From Haloarcula mannanilytica (lineage in GTDB: Archaea > Halobacteriota > Halobacteria > Halobacteriales > Haloarculaceae): a stretch of 64,000 nucleotides of DNA. The DNA is taken from NCBI RefSeq assembly GCF_005406125.1, contig NZ_BIXZ01000001.1, positions 682,001-746,000 on the forward strand, in the 5' to 3' direction. The translations under genes and the position numbers were made by a program. Under the pieces are notes generated by a model that saw only the letters and a list, made by a program, of their open reading frames with translations, did not search any database and had not been told where the DNA came from. This document shows positions 24,141-32,438 of the stretch, in pieces (within the stretch, counting starts at the first letter, position 1; every line of letters begins with the position of its first letter).

Positions 24141-25247
24141 ATGACTAGTCTCACCGACGTGTACGAAGGGGAGGTTGGGCGCGTCGCATCGCGTCGCCAG
24201 CAACTCGTCGGGACAGCCCTGTTTCTCGCGGGGGCCGCCGGACTCGTCGGGGCGATTGCGCTCGCGACGACGACGGTCGGCAACAGATACGGGCTTGACG
24301 CCTACGCAGCCAGGCGGATCGCCGGAATCATCGCCGGGCTCGGGCTTCCGGCGGTCATCCTCGGCGTGTTCGCGGTGTTGCCGGCGAGCCGGCGGATTCG
24401 GCTGACGGCTCTCGGCGGAACGGGCGTCGCGATGGTCGGCGTCGGGCTGTTCCAGTCGCTGTACCCCTACAACTGGACCAGCAGTGACCCGCTGCTGGCA
24501 CTGCTGACGGGATGTGTTTACTTCGCGGGCATCGTGACGACGTTCTGGTGTCTGTTCGCGTCGCTTGCGACGTTCAAGACGCGCAACGACCCCGGCGGAA
24601 CGGCGCGTATGGAGGTAACAGAGGAGGGAACGATTCGTCTCGTCGAAGAAGCCCGGACGATCCCGGGACTGGGCGGCATCGGGTTTTTCGGACAGGACCC
24701 GGACGGCGCAGTCGAGACGCAGACAAACCGACCTCGGACGGCCGACGACGGCGCTGTCAGTGACGGCGGAACTGGACAGCGCTCGGGAAATACGCGCGCG
24801 GCCAACGGCCGCAGTCGCCAACCGACGGGCGATACGCGGTCCGACCGCACTGCACAGTCCCAGCGACAGTCCGATAACGGAACGGCGACGGGGCGACAAT
24901 CGGACCGTCAAGCGGCCACCGATACGTCGGCTCGCTCGAACAGCGGTCGGCGGAACACTTCCTCGAACGGGACGGGACGCTCCGGCCCCTCAGAGAACGC
25001 GCTCGACCCGACGATAGCTGAAGCCGGCCCGGAAGCGTCCACGTCGACCGACGGCGGGACGGCGACGACCGGCCACGACGCGATTACCGAGACAGCGGTC
25101 CATCAGGGCGAACCGGACACCTACTGTGGCAACTGTCGGCACTTCCAGTACGTGATGCAGGACGGCGACATCGAGCCGTACTGCTCGTTCCACGGCGAGG
25201 TCATGGACGATATGGACGCCTGCTCGGCGTGGGTTCGCAACGACTGA
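24141..25247 (+). CDS. Four-helix membrane protein with C-terminal Cys/His zinc-binding motif
   Basis: A 368-residue protein. The first 150 residues hold four membrane helices (for example LVGTALFLAGAAGLVGAIAL and LLALLTGCVYFAGIVTTFW). A long disordered Ser/Thr/Arg/Gly-rich cytoplasmic linker (about 200-320) follows. The last 40 residues contain YCGNCRHF, YCSFH and ACSAW, a probable zinc-binding knuckle. It resembles the haloarchaeal DUF7139 group from memory. A membrane-tethered zinc module suggests a protein-protein or redox sensing role, which is inference. It lies 89 bases before tfs. Confidence 0.8.
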   Translation: MTSLTDVYEGEVGRVASRRQQLVGTALFLAGAAGLVGAIALATTTVGNRYGLDAYAARRIAGIIAGLGLPAVILGVFAVLPASRRIRLTALGGTGVAMVGVGLFQSLYPYNWTSSDPLLALLTGCVYFAGIVTTFWCLFASLATFKTRNDPGGTARMEVTEEGTIRLVEEARTIPGLGGIGFFGQDPDGAVETQTNRPRTADDGAVSDGGTGQRSGNTRAANGRSRQPTGDTRSDRTAQSQRQSDNGTATGRQSDRQAATDTSARSNSGRRNTSSNGTGRSGPSENALDPTIAEAGPEASTSTDGGTATTGHDAITETAVHQGEPDTYCGNCRHFQYVMQDGDIEPYCSFHGEVMDDMDACSAWVRND

Positions 25248-25336
25248 GATCCGTTATCGCTTCCGTACAGCACGGCTGACTGTCGAAGGCGAACCCGGGC
25301 GTTTAACACGGTCGGCAGGCAAACGGTGGTACTACA

Positions 25337-25663
25337 ATGGAGTTTTGCGACGAATGCGGTTCGATGATGAAAACGGAAGACGAACGCTGGGTCTGTGGCA
25401 GCTGCGGGTACGAGAAGGCTCGGAACGCCGAGACCGAACAGGAGATGGCCGTCACCACGCAGGGCCAGGAGGAGTCGGAAGTCGTCGACACCTCCGAAGT
25501 CGACGCCGAAGACATGGGGCCGACGACGGGTGCCCGCTGCCCCGAGTGTGGCAACGAGCGGGCCTTCTACGAGATGAAGCAGATTCGCGCGGCCGACGAG
25601 TCCGAGACGCGCTTTTTCACCTGCACCGAGTGCGAGCACAAGTGGCGCGAGGACGACCACTGA
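25337..25663 (+). CDS. tfs: Transcription factor S (TFIIS-like RNA cleavage factor)
   Basis: A 108-residue protein with two zinc ribbons: N-terminal CDEC (4-7) and CGSC, and C-terminal CPEC and CTEC. The C-terminal ribbon carries the acidic pair in RAADESETRFFTC that reaches into the RNA polymerase active site and stimulates transcript cleavage in backtracked complexes. Length and layout match archaeal TFS/RpoM. The following gene starts nine bases after the stop, so they are likely co-transcribed. Confidence 0.95.
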   Translation: MEFCDECGSMMKTEDERWVCGSCGYEKARNAETEQEMAVTTQGQEESEVVDTSEVDAEDMGPTTGARCPECGNERAFYEMKQIRAADESETRFFTCTECEHKWREDDH

Positions 25664-25672
25664 GGCCGGCCC

Positions 25673-26281
25673 GTGGCTGACCCAGCGTTCCCGGACGTGC
25701 CGACGGACCGGCTGCGCGACGGCGGCTGGGAGCTTGTCGACGAGAGCGTCGAAACCGTCTTCGAACTGCCCACGGCTCGCGTCGAGGGCGCGACGAAGGT
25801 GTACGACGCTGCCGAGACACGCGAGGCGGTCCGGGACGCGGTTGGACTCGACCACCAGTGGCGATTCTTTTTCGCGACCGCCCTGTCGTTTACCCCGTCG
25901 CTTGCGCCGGGTATCGGACCGGCGATGATTCTGCCGACGGTCCGTTCGGAGGCGCAGTCGGCCTTCGCCGACGAACTGGCCGACAGGGGGTTCGAGTCGA
26001 TTGACCGCGGACGAACTGAGCGGGTCCGCGTCGACAGCGGCGACCGCGCTCGACTTCGGACCTACAGCGCATCGCTCGACCTCGAAGCGGTCGATGTGAC
26101 GCTGTCGATCACCGGCTGGGTGGGCGTCTGGCACGGCGACGGGTTCCGCATCGCCGCCGGCGCGTATCCGGACCAGTCGCTGTCGTCACTGCTTGCCATC
26201 GAAAATCCGTCGGAAACGCTCCGGCGGACGCCATCGGACTACCAGTCCGAACTGCTAGACCTCATCCGCGCTGTGGCGTAA
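25673..26281 (+). CDS. Conserved haloarchaeal protein of unknown function downstream of tfs
   Basis: A 202-residue soluble protein from GTG 25673. It has an N-terminal beta-rich part (TVFELPTARVEGATKVYDAA), a mildly hydrophobic middle (FFFATALSFTPSLAPGIGPA) and a C-terminal alpha/beta part. No catalytic motif or signal peptide is visible. Short spacing to tfs suggests one transcript. It overlaps the convergent next gene by 20 bases. I do not recognise a family. Confidence 0.75.
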   Translation: MADPAFPDVPTDRLRDGGWELVDESVETVFELPTARVEGATKVYDAAETREAVRDAVGLDHQWRFFFATALSFTPSLAPGIGPAMILPTVRSEAQSAFADELADRGFESIDRGRTERVRVDSGDRARLRTYSASLDLEAVDVTLSITGWVGVWHGDGFRIAAGAYPDQSLSSLLAIENPSETLRRTPSDYQSELLDLIRAVA

Positions 26282-26642
26282 GCGCCAGGAGCAGTCCGTC
26301 GGCGAGGAGTTCGAGCGGGCCGAGACCGAGCCGGTTTGCCAGCCTGCTCGGCACGGCGTCCGAACCGAGTCTGACGACGGGCGCTCCGCGAACGCGAATC
26401 TCGGCGGTCAGTCCGACTGCGGCCAGTGCCGCGGCGGCGTCCGTCCTCTCGACCGGTCGGTCTCGCCAGAGCTCCAGCGCCGCCCCGAAAGAGGGCAGGT
26501 CGACGGCGACGAGGTCGTCGTACCCACGGACGGCAAACGCGGTCCCGTCTTTCTCGACGGTCAGGTCGGCGTCGACCAGGAGGTCCGGTCGGCGCTCGAT
26601 GACGGCGAACAGGTCACCGACCGTCGTCGCCGTGGCGGTCAC
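26262..26642 (-). CDS. Conserved haloarchaeal protein of unknown function
   Basis: A 126-residue soluble protein with TVGDLFAVIERRPDLLVDAD at the N terminus and a helix-rich rest. No catalytic residues stand out. It lies two bases after the stop of the 26645 gene on the same strand, so they form a two-gene operon, and it overlaps the convergent 25673 gene by 20 bases. Confidence 0.7.
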   Translation of the reverse strand: MTATATTVGDLFAVIERRPDLLVDADLTVEKDGTAFAVRGYDDLVAVDLPSFGAALELWRDRPVERTDAAAALAAVGLTAEIRVRGAPVVRLGSDAVPSRLANRLGLGPLELLADGLLLALTPQRG

Positions 26643-26644
26643 TG

Positions 26645-26854
26645 TTATTCGTTGTCGCGTGTCGTGATAGTGAGCGTCCCGTCAACCCGCCACCGGGCGT
26701 GATCGGCGTCCTCGCCGGCCTTGCTCGGAACATCGACCTCCATGTCGTCGAAGTCGTATGTTATCTCCGCGTTGCGTCCGGTCAAGCGGTCGTACAGTCC
26801 GATTGCGAGATCGGGCCAGGTTGTCGTCTCCGACGGCGTTTCTGTTTCACTCAT
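26645..26854 (-). CDS. Small acidic haloarchaeal protein
   Basis: A 69-residue soluble protein, strongly acidic, with a beta-rich C terminus (AEITYDFDDMEVDVPSKAGE and RWRVDGTLTITTRDN). First gene of a two-gene operon with the 126-residue protein, two bases apart. I do not recognise the family. Confidence 0.7.
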   Translation of the reverse strand: MSETETPSETTTWPDLAIGLYDRLTGRNAEITYDFDDMEVDVPSKAGEDADHARWRVDGTLTITTRDNE

Positions 26855-26930
26855 GCAAGCGAATTGACGGGCTATAGACAGTTCAAAACAGCACCCAACG
26901 AATAGGGGTCGCCCGGCTCGGCCAGGGGTT

Positions 26931-27653
26931 TCAGGGCCGGCGCGCGAACGTCAAATATCCGGTGTGGCCGACCCCACCGGTCGAGGGACGGGAGCCGCGG
27001 TCGTCGAAGTCCATCTCCCGCTGGATGGTATCCAGCGTCTCGATCCCCTCGAGGCCGACTTCGCTGGCTGTCTCCACGACCTCGCGGGTGTTCTCCACGA
27101 ACGGCGAGTACACCGCCAGCGACCCGCCGCGGTCCAGCAGCGTGGGCGTTCGCTCGACCACAGTGGGTGCGTCCTCGGTATCGAGCGTCAACACGTCAAA
27201 TCCCGAGAGGTCGTCGAGGTCGTCAGTGATATCGCCAGTCCGAACCTCAACGCTGTCGGCGACGCCGGCGATCTCCATGTTCTGGCGCGCGACCTCGGCG
27301 AAGTCGGGGTCGCGCTCGTAAGTCACCACGTCAGCGCCGATACGGCCCATGTACGCACTGAGGATACCGGTCCCGGTACCTGCGTCGAGGACGCGGTCAG
27401 CGGCGGCCACGCCGGTCTTACCGACGACCAGCCCCACGTCGCGGGGCATCATCGGCGCACCGGTCCGTTCGAGGTGGGTGAACAGGTCCGGACCGCGGAG
27501 TCGACGGACGGTGAAGCCCGTTCCCAGATGCGTCTCGACGACATCGCCCGGTTCCACGTCCTCGGGCACCTCCAGAATGCCGAGGTCGGACTCGAAGCGC
27601 TCGCCGGGGTCCAGCAGGTACTCGCGGTCCTCGTGGACGAAGAGATACGCCAC
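26931..27653 (-). CDS. trmI: tRNA (adenine-N1)-methyltransferase, TrmI family
   Basis: A 240-residue SAM-dependent methyltransferase making m1A at position 57/58 of archaeal tRNA. The N-terminal beta domain (YLLDPGERFESDLGILEVPE, VVETHLGTGFTVRRLRGPDL) is typical of TrmI; SAM-binding motif I is VLDAGTGTGILSAYMG and motif IV LDTEDAPTVVE. The protein starts at GTG 27653, one base after the NAC stop, so the two are coupled; the longer frame overlaps NAC and is rejected. TrmI tetramers act in the cytoplasm. Confidence 0.92.
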   Translation of the reverse strand: MAYLFVHEDREYLLDPGERFESDLGILEVPEDVEPGDVVETHLGTGFTVRRLRGPDLFTHLERTGAPMMPRDVGLVVGKTGVAAADRVLDAGTGTGILSAYMGRIGADVVTYERDPDFAEVARQNMEIAGVADSVEVRTGDITDDLDDLSGFDVLTLDTEDAPTVVERTPTLLDRGGSLAVYSPFVENTREVVETASEVGLEGIETLDTIQREMDFDDRGSRPSTGGVGHTGYLTFARRP

Positions 27654-27654
27654 G

Positions 27655-28047
27655 TTACTCCAGTTCGTCGACCGCGTCCGCGAGGTCGCCGTCGTTGGCT
27701 TCCAGCGCCTCCCGCGCGGTGTCCTCGTCGACGCCTGCTCGCATGGCAACGAGTTCGACATCGTCCTCGTCGACGCCGGAGTCGCTACCGTCCTCGTCGG
27801 CGTCCTCGGTCGTTGCGGTCGAACCGTCACCTGAGCCGAGTTCGCGGCTCTCCGGGTCGCCGACGACCTGGTACGTTTTCTGGCCCTGGGCTTCCATCAG
27901 CTGGACCTCCGCGTCATCGAAGACGAGTTCCTCGTCCGGAGTGCGGATAATTACTTCCTGTGCATCGATGTCGTCCATGTCGATGCCCATCTGTTCCATC
28001 ATCTGTTTCATCTTGCGCGGGTTCATCCCGCCGCCTCCGCCAAACAT
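27655..28047 (-). CDS. nac: Nascent polypeptide-associated complex protein
   Basis: A 130-residue archaeal NAC alpha homologue, a ribosome-bound chaperone of nascent chains. The order is a Gly-rich Met-rich start ([19 protein letters not shown]), the NAC beta-barrel ([31 protein letters not shown]), an acidic linker, and a C-terminal UBA domain ([20 protein letters not shown]). ATG at 28047. It precedes trmI in an operon, a conserved-looking translation pair. Divergent from the AEC transporter. Confidence 0.95.
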   Translation of the reverse strand: MFGGGGGMNPRKMKQMMEQMGIDMDDIDAQEVIIRTPDEELVFDDAEVQLMEAQGQKTYQVVGDPESRELGSGDGSTATTEDADEDGSDSGVDEDDVELVAMRAGVDEDTAREALEANDGDLADAVDELE

Positions 28048-28192
28048 ACGTAGGACTGGCGGGGCAGGGCAGAAAAGCGTAGCGACCCGGACTCGGCCAG
28101 CGTTCGGTTCGGGACAGCTCCGTCGGGTGGCCGAAACCGGCACGCTCCCGCGGCTTCGTAACGGTTCTAAGGCTCGGCTGTCCATCCCCACC

Positions 28193-29143
28193 GTGTCACT
28201 GCTGTCGATCTTCGCCACGGCCATTCTCCCGGTCGTCGTCGTCGCTGCGGCCGGCTTCGCGCTCGGCCGGGTGAAAGACACCGATGCCGACGCGCTCAAC
28301 ACCATCACGGTGTACGTCCTCGCGCCCGCGCTGGTGGTCCACAGCCTGACCACGTCAACGCTGGCCGGCAGCACGATTCTGAGCGTCGTCCTCGCCGTCG
28401 GTCTGTTCACCGCGGCGATGCTCCTTCTCGCGGAGAGCGTCGGCCGCCTCACAGGGCACTCGGAACCCCTGCTTGGTGCGTTCGTTCTCGTCACTATCTT
28501 CCCCAACACCGGGAACTACGGCATCCCGCTGGCGGATTTCGCCTTCGGCGCGACCGGGCGCAGTACGGCCGTTCTCGTGACCGCGCTGCAGGGCGTGATG
28601 CTCTACACTGTCGGCATATACATCGCCGCCCGGGGCAGCGGCGGCAGCCCGCTCGCGGACATGCGACGGGTGTTCGGCGTCCCGCTCGTCTACGCCGTCG
28701 TCGCCGCGCTGGGACTGCGCTGGCTCAACGCGGTGCCGCCCACGGAGTCGACGGTGATGCAGACGCTCGAACTGCTGGGCAACGCCTCGATTCCGGTGAT
28801 GTTGCTCATTCTCGGCATCCAGCTATCGAACGTCGACGGGGACAGCGATTTCCGGTCTGTCGGGGTCGCCAGCGCGATGAAACTCCTTTTGGCCCCAGTG
28901 GTCGCGTTCGGCGCGGTACTGGCCGTCGGCTTCCAGAACCAGACCGTCGCGCGGGTGGTCGTCCTCCTGCTCGCAACGCCGACCGGCGTGACGACGCTCA
29001 TCCTCGTCGGCGCATTCAGTCACCAGGCTGGAGAGGACTCGCCGGGCGAACTCGTGAGCGCGACGGTGTTCCTGACGACCGTCGTCAGCGCGGTGACGGT
29101 CACAGTGTTAGTCTGGCTCTTGCAGTCCGGGCTGGTGCTGTGA
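28193..29143 (+). CDS. AEC (auxin efflux carrier) family transporter
   Basis: A 316-residue protein with about ten membrane helices in two inverted halves, typical of AEC permeases such as malonate carriers. Helix-breaking motifs [14 protein letters not shown] and [19 protein letters not shown] sit at matching positions in the two halves. GTG 28193 is chosen because the hydrophobic helix 1 begins there and TTCTAAGG lies about 29 bases upstream; the longer open frame runs over nac. The substrate is unknown, probably an organic anion. Confidence 0.88.
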   Translation: MSLLSIFATAILPVVVVAAAGFALGRVKDTDADALNTITVYVLAPALVVHSLTTSTLAGSTILSVVLAVGLFTAAMLLLAESVGRLTGHSEPLLGAFVLVTIFPNTGNYGIPLADFAFGATGRSTAVLVTALQGVMLYTVGIYIAARGSGGSPLADMRRVFGVPLVYAVVAALGLRWLNAVPPTESTVMQTLELLGNASIPVMLLILGIQLSNVDGDSDFRSVGVASAMKLLLAPVVAFGAVLAVGFQNQTVARVVVLLLATPTGVTTLILVGAFSHQAGEDSPGELVSATVFLTTVVSAVTVTVLVWLLQSGLVL

Positions 29144-29186
29144 CCGTCGCTGAAACGGTATTAGGCAGTCTGTCAGGCAGCGTATC

Positions 29187-29654
29187 CTACTTTTCTGCAC
29201 CCTGCCGGACCTTCACGGCCATCCCCGTCTCGAAGTCGTCCATGCCGCTGCCGGGCAGTTCCGCGCGGCCGACGGCGAGCAGAGTGCCGTCCTCGTGGAC
29301 GACGAGGGCTTCATCGCCCGGGCGGAGGGCGCTGTCGGCGGACTGCACGAACTTTGCGAAGGCGTTGCGGCCCTCGCGGATGAACGGCTCGCTCTCGTCG
29401 CCGACGACCACGCGGTGGCGCGGCGCGTCGAAGGCATCAAGAAGTCGGCTCCCGCCGGCGAGACCGAGTCGGAACCGTCCGTCATCACCGTACGTGGCGA
29501 CGCGGCCGTCCGTGGTGTGGATCTGGCGCGGGCGGCCAGAACTGGTGTGTGTTACGTCGAGGGCGTCAGCGCCGGCAAACAGCGCCGTCCCGCCACCGCC
29601 GCCGAACTGGTAGTCGGCCGCGCGCCGGAGCCCACGGAACTCGTCGTCACTCAT
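29187..29654 (-). CDS. PUA-domain RNA-binding protein
   Basis: A 155-residue protein. The last 75 residues form a PUA domain (VVVGDESEPFIREGRNAFAK, LRPGDEALVVHEDGTLLAVG), the RNA-binding module of archaeal tRNA-guanine transglycosylase and related tRNA/rRNA modification enzymes; residues 1-75 form a small TGT C2-like domain. It has no catalytic barrel, so it is a stand-alone partner or binding protein. ATG 29654 has a TATA-like GGTTTATC upstream on the minus strand. Confidence 0.88.
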   Translation of the reverse strand: MSDDEFRGLRRAADYQFGGGGGTALFAGADALDVTHTSSGRPRQIHTTDGRVATYGDDGRFRLGLAGGSRLLDAFDAPRHRVVVGDESEPFIREGRNAFAKFVQSADSALRPGDEALVVHEDGTLLAVGRAELPGSGMDDFETGMAVKVRQGAEK

Positions 29655-29674
29655 GGCCCGTGTTCGATGCCGGG

Positions 29675-29682
29675 TGATAAAC
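29675..29682 (-). promoter_or_regulatory. TATA-like box for the PUA protein gene
   Basis: GGTTTATC on the minus strand, about 20-28 bases before ATG 29654; leaderless promoter geometry. Confidence 0.45.
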
Positions 29683-29736
29683 CGCCTTTCGGTTCCGTCT
29701 CTGCCCGGCCAGTCTGAAATGAGAACCGTGCCCGAC

Positions 29737-30033
29737 CGTGGCTGCCCGAACCACGAGCGGGCAAGAGAGTCAAGTGATGTGAATGCCACTCCCCCCGTCC
29801 GATCCGAATCAACGGTTCGGCGCTGTGGAGTGACGGAGCATGAACCGGAATGCCATTGGTTCGCTCCGTCGGGTGCCCCGTCCCGAGTACGCGGGGCGTG
29901 TGCCTCTGTTTAGTTCGCGGTTAGGGACCGACCACGATGCCTGGAACTGCGGTGGGTCTCCATCTCGCGGCTGCCCTGTGACGGCCAGCCGCGAGGGTAT
30001 CCCGACACAACGGGTTTCGTCATCAAGCGACGA
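29737..30033 (+). ncRNA. Candidate structured RNA with five or more stable hairpins
   Basis: Base pairing read directly: CACTCC 29787-29792 with GGAGTG 29827-29832, enclosing CCGAA 29804-29808 / TTCGG 29816-29820; GACGGAGC 29832-29839 with GCTCCGTC 29863-29870, continued after a two-base bulge by GAACC 29842-29846 / GGTTC 29858-29862; GCCCCG 29875-29880 with CGGGGC 29892-29897; GGGACC 29924-29929 with GGTCTC 29955-29960; CTCGCGGCTG 29964-29973 with CAGCCGCGAG 29986-29995; CCCG 30001-30004 with CGGG 30011-30014. G-U pairs that extend these stems are allowed only if the plus strand is RNA. It lacks the signatures I know for SRP RNA and RNase P RNA, and no clear promoter is visible. Confidence 0.45.
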
Positions 30034-30150
30034 CACGTCATCTGTGTGACCCAACCGAACTGGGGAACTACGAGCGGATGTATATGCTGCTTCAGTTATG
30101 CAGGTGACCAGGTCAAGAACGGCCAGTGAATGGAACGATGGTCACTCTCG

Positions 30151-30168
30151 AATAAGTATATGCTTATT
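30151..30168. promoter_or_regulatory. Inverted repeat AATAAG-TATATG-CTTATT
   Basis: A perfect 6-6-6 inverted repeat about 45 bases upstream of the TATA box of the 30243 gene; candidate operator. Confidence 0.35.
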
Positions 30169-30209
30169 GGTGTCTTGTAACACACTCTCGTCGGGCGGTT
30201 TTGGGGAAA

Positions 30210-30215
30210 TTTATA
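30210..30215 (+). promoter_or_regulatory. TATA box for the small membrane protein at 30243
   Basis: TTTATA 28-33 bases before ATG 30243, the clearest TATA box in the region. Confidence 0.5.
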
Positions 30216-30242
30216 CCGGATGACTTCCAAGAGACGGGTGAT

Positions 30243-30425
30243 ATGGCTACGGACACGCGAAAAGTGATTCTGGGTGCGGTCCTGCTGGCAGTCAGTACCG
30301 TGCTTATTCTTGGCACAGGCGCAATCGACATCGGCATCCCGGCCGCCGCCGGGGCCGTGGCTGCACTGGGGATGGCCGCAGGCGCGCTCCTCGTTGGAAC
30401 GTCAGAAGACGGTCGCCCGGTCTAA
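30243..30425 (+). CDS. Small two-helix membrane protein
   Basis: A 60-residue protein with two hydrophobic helices (VILGAVLLAVSTVLILGTGA and AGAVAALGMAAGALLVGT) and polar ends. ATG 30243 follows GGGTGAT, a possible ribosome-binding site; the longer frame starting at 30201 runs through the TATA box and is rejected. No family recognised. Confidence 0.65.
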   Translation: MATDTRKVILGAVLLAVSTVLILGTGAIDIGIPAAAGAVAALGMAAGALLVGTSEDGRPV

Positions 30426-30561
30426 TCGCTACTATTGGGCTTCTGCGTTGTCGACACCAAAGCACGGCCAGACGTGAGTCCACCAACCGGAAAATCTGAG
30501 TCTGGTGAACCGGACCAAAGGGTGGGCATCAGAGCGGAGCGACCGCCTGCGCAATGGCGCG

Positions 30562-31059
30562 CTACAGCAGGAACCGGTCGGAGTCCTCGCTCATGTCGAT
30601 GAACCCGTCGACAGCCGCTTTGAGGTCCTCCGAGGATGATTCCTCGAAGCCCATGGCTTCGACGCGACAGCCCTCGTGACGGAGATACCGACAGACGCGA
30701 GCGAAGTCCCCATCCCCGGTGCAGAGCACTACCGTATCGACGTGATTTGCCAGCGAGACGGCGTCGAGGCTCATCCCGACATCCCAGTCGGCCTTCTTCG
30801 AGCCGTCCTGGAACGTCTTGATGTCCTTGATACGCGTCTCGAAACCGATATCGACCAGTGCTTCGAAGAAGGTCTCCTCCTCGGGCGAATCTGCTCGGAT
30901 GACGTAGGCGATAGCGCGGGTCAGCTCGCGGCCGTCGACGGCCTCTTCCAGTAGTGCCTCGTAGTCGATGTTCCGCGAGTAGAGACTCCGGGCAGTGTGA
31001 TAGAGGTTTTGCGCGTCGGCCAGTACGGCCACGCGCTGTCCCGGCTGTGAAACTGTCAT
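30562..31059 (-). CDS. NYN-domain (LabA/DUF88-like) putative ribonuclease
   Basis: A 165-residue PIN-like NYN domain. Acidic active-site residues are present: D15 in VAVLADAQNLY, the aspartate in KADWDVGMSLDA, and CTGDGDFARVCRYL. The C-terminal GCRVEAMGFEESSSEDLKAA matches family members. NYN proteins are metal-dependent RNases acting on structured or aberrant RNA. The gene is single; its nearest neighbours do not suggest a partner toxin or antitoxin. Confidence 0.9.
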   Translation of the reverse strand: MTVSQPGQRVAVLADAQNLYHTARSLYSRNIDYEALLEEAVDGRELTRAIAYVIRADSPEEETFFEALVDIGFETRIKDIKTFQDGSKKADWDVGMSLDAVSLANHVDTVVLCTGDGDFARVCRYLRHEGCRVEAMGFEESSSEDLKAAVDGFIDMSEDSDRFLL

Positions 31060-31517
31060 ATCAGGTGTTGGCTATCGCCCGGAATATGCTTTCGGGATAA
31101 AAAAGTGGAATATAGCCATACCTATCCCGCAATGTATCAGCTAGTGTGAATACGACAGCGCTATTCGTGGGGTGATCGGACCCGTGGCGCGATATGAGTT
31201 CTCGTATCGGGCGAAACAATGTTTCGGTGGTAGCTCCGAGATGCCGTGATAGCCCACAGCGGGAACACAAAAGCTAAGTCGATCACACGAGGTTACTCGA
31301 CCATGCGACGACGCCACCAGTCCGGAACTGCCCCGTGGCCACCCGGTGAGTGCGTCGTCCGCGCGAAACGCAAACCGACGTTTTAGTGGCTCGTGGCGGA
31401 CGTGGCGACTCCGTCTCGGGTCGGAACACCTGACAGACAGCAGCCGCCGGCATCGGCCGGCGACCCCACAGTCACGGACCGGACAACCTAACCCACAGCG
31501 ACACCACACACTCAGCA
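31060..31517. other. Gap upstream of dapA
   Basis: 458 bases. A T-rich TTTTTTATCC (minus strand, near 31095) is the probable promoter of the NYN gene. A 27-codon frame at 31303-31386 (peptide ending RAKRKPTF) has a weak AT-rich element about 30 bases upstream and lies before dapA; it could be a leader peptide but may be chance. A weak TATA-like CAACCTAAC near 31484 fits a leaderless dapA. Confidence 0.45.
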
Positions 31518-32438
31518 ATGACAGCTATCGACTTCCGCGGCGTGTACCCGGCGATGTGCACGCCGTTCCACCAGGACGGCAGTATCGACTTCGAAACACT
31601 CCAAGAGGACGCCCAGCGGCTCGAATCGGCCGGCGTCGACGGGCTCGTCCCCGTCGGCTCGACCGGCGAGTCGGCGACGCTCTCACACGACGAACACATC
31701 GAGGTCGTCGAAGCGGTCATCGACGCCGTCGACGACGTGCCGGTCATCGCCGGCTCGGGGTCGAACAACACCAAGGAAGCACTGGAGTTGTCCCAACGCT
31801 CCGCCGAGGCCGGCGCTGACGCCCTGTTGCTCATCTCGCCGTACTACAACAAGCCCGAACAGCAGGGGTTCATCGACCACTACACGACCATCGCCGATGC
31901 CGTCGACCTGCCACAGATCGTCTACAACGTCCCCTCGCGGACGGGCCAGAACATCCAACCGGACACGGCGGTCGAACTCGCCACACATCCGAACATCCAG
32001 GCGTACAAGGCCGCGAGCGGCGATATGGGCCAGATCTCCGAGGTCATCGAACGGACCCGGGGGGAGGACTTCGCCGTGTTATCCGGCGACGACGGGATGA
32101 CGCTGCCGATGCTGTCGGTCGGCGGCACCGGCTGTATCTCCGTTTCGGCCAACATCGAACCGGAGCGCACCTGCGCGATGGTCGGCGCGGCGCTGGCCGA
32201 CGACTTCGAGCGCGCCCGCCAGATTCACCACGAACTCGGCCCGCTGTTCCGCGCGCTGTTCGTCGAGACCAACCCCATTCCGGTCAAGGAGGCCATGCGA
32301 ATTCGGGGCTACGGCCCGGCATATCTCCGCTCCCCGCTCACTCGCCTCTCCGACGAACACCTCGACCACCTCCGTGACGTGCTGGCGACGCTCGAAACCG
32401 AAGACCTGGAAGACGAGTACGCGGAGGCCGAGCGATGA
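31518..32438 (+). CDS. dapA: 4-hydroxy-tetrahydrodipicolinate synthase
   Basis: A 306-residue TIM-barrel aldolase condensing pyruvate with aspartate semialdehyde, the first step of the diaminopimelate branch. The Schiff-base lysine is K164 (QAYKAASGD), Y136 is in IVYNVPSRTG, and the substrate loop reads PVGSTGESATL. Full length. Its TGA overlaps the dapB ATG (ATGA), so the two are translationally coupled. It converges with nothing; the upstream gap may contain a leader. Confidence 0.96.
   Translation: MTAIDFRGVYPAMCTPFHQDGSIDFETLQEDAQRLESAGVDGLVPVGSTGESATLSHDEHIEVVEAVIDAVDDVPVIAGSGSNNTKEALELSQRSAEAGADALLLISPYYNKPEQQGFIDHYTTIADAVDLPQIVYNVPSRTGQNIQPDTAVELATHPNIQAYKAASGDMGQISEVIERTRGEDFAVLSGDDGMTLPMLSVGGTGCISVSANIEPERTCAMVGAALADDFERARQIHHELGPLFRALFVETNPIPVKEAMRIRGYGPAYLRSPLTRLSDEHLDHLRDVLATLETEDLEDEYAEAER

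Larger units (their letters stand above)
29655..30242. other. Large gap with a hairpin-dense block and a small-gene promoter
   Basis: 588 bases with no credible protein gene. The left three quarters carry the structured block entered separately. The right part has an inverted repeat AATAAG-TATATG-CTTATT near 30151-30168 and a TATA box at 30210. Minus-strand frames here need TTG starts and encode low-quality sequence. Confidence 0.6.

Noticed and set aside
26931-27830. Longer TrmI frame
   Set aside because: The extra 59 codons overlap the end of nac in another frame and are Arg/Thr-rich noise.
27695-28192. Longer N terminus for the AEC transporter
   Set aside because: It would run antisense across nac; the membrane protein starts at GTG 28193.
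29737-30033. RNase P RNA or SRP RNA
   Set aside because: The conserved core words of both RNAs are absent on either strand.
29809-30054. 81-codon minus-strand frame over the structured block
   Set aside because: It needs a TTG start, has no protein-like character, and its base pairs with wobble favour plus-strand RNA.
30562-31059. Toxin-antitoxin system with the PIN-like NYN protein as toxin
   Set aside because: No small antitoxin gene is adjacent and the protein matches stand-alone LabA-type NYN proteins.
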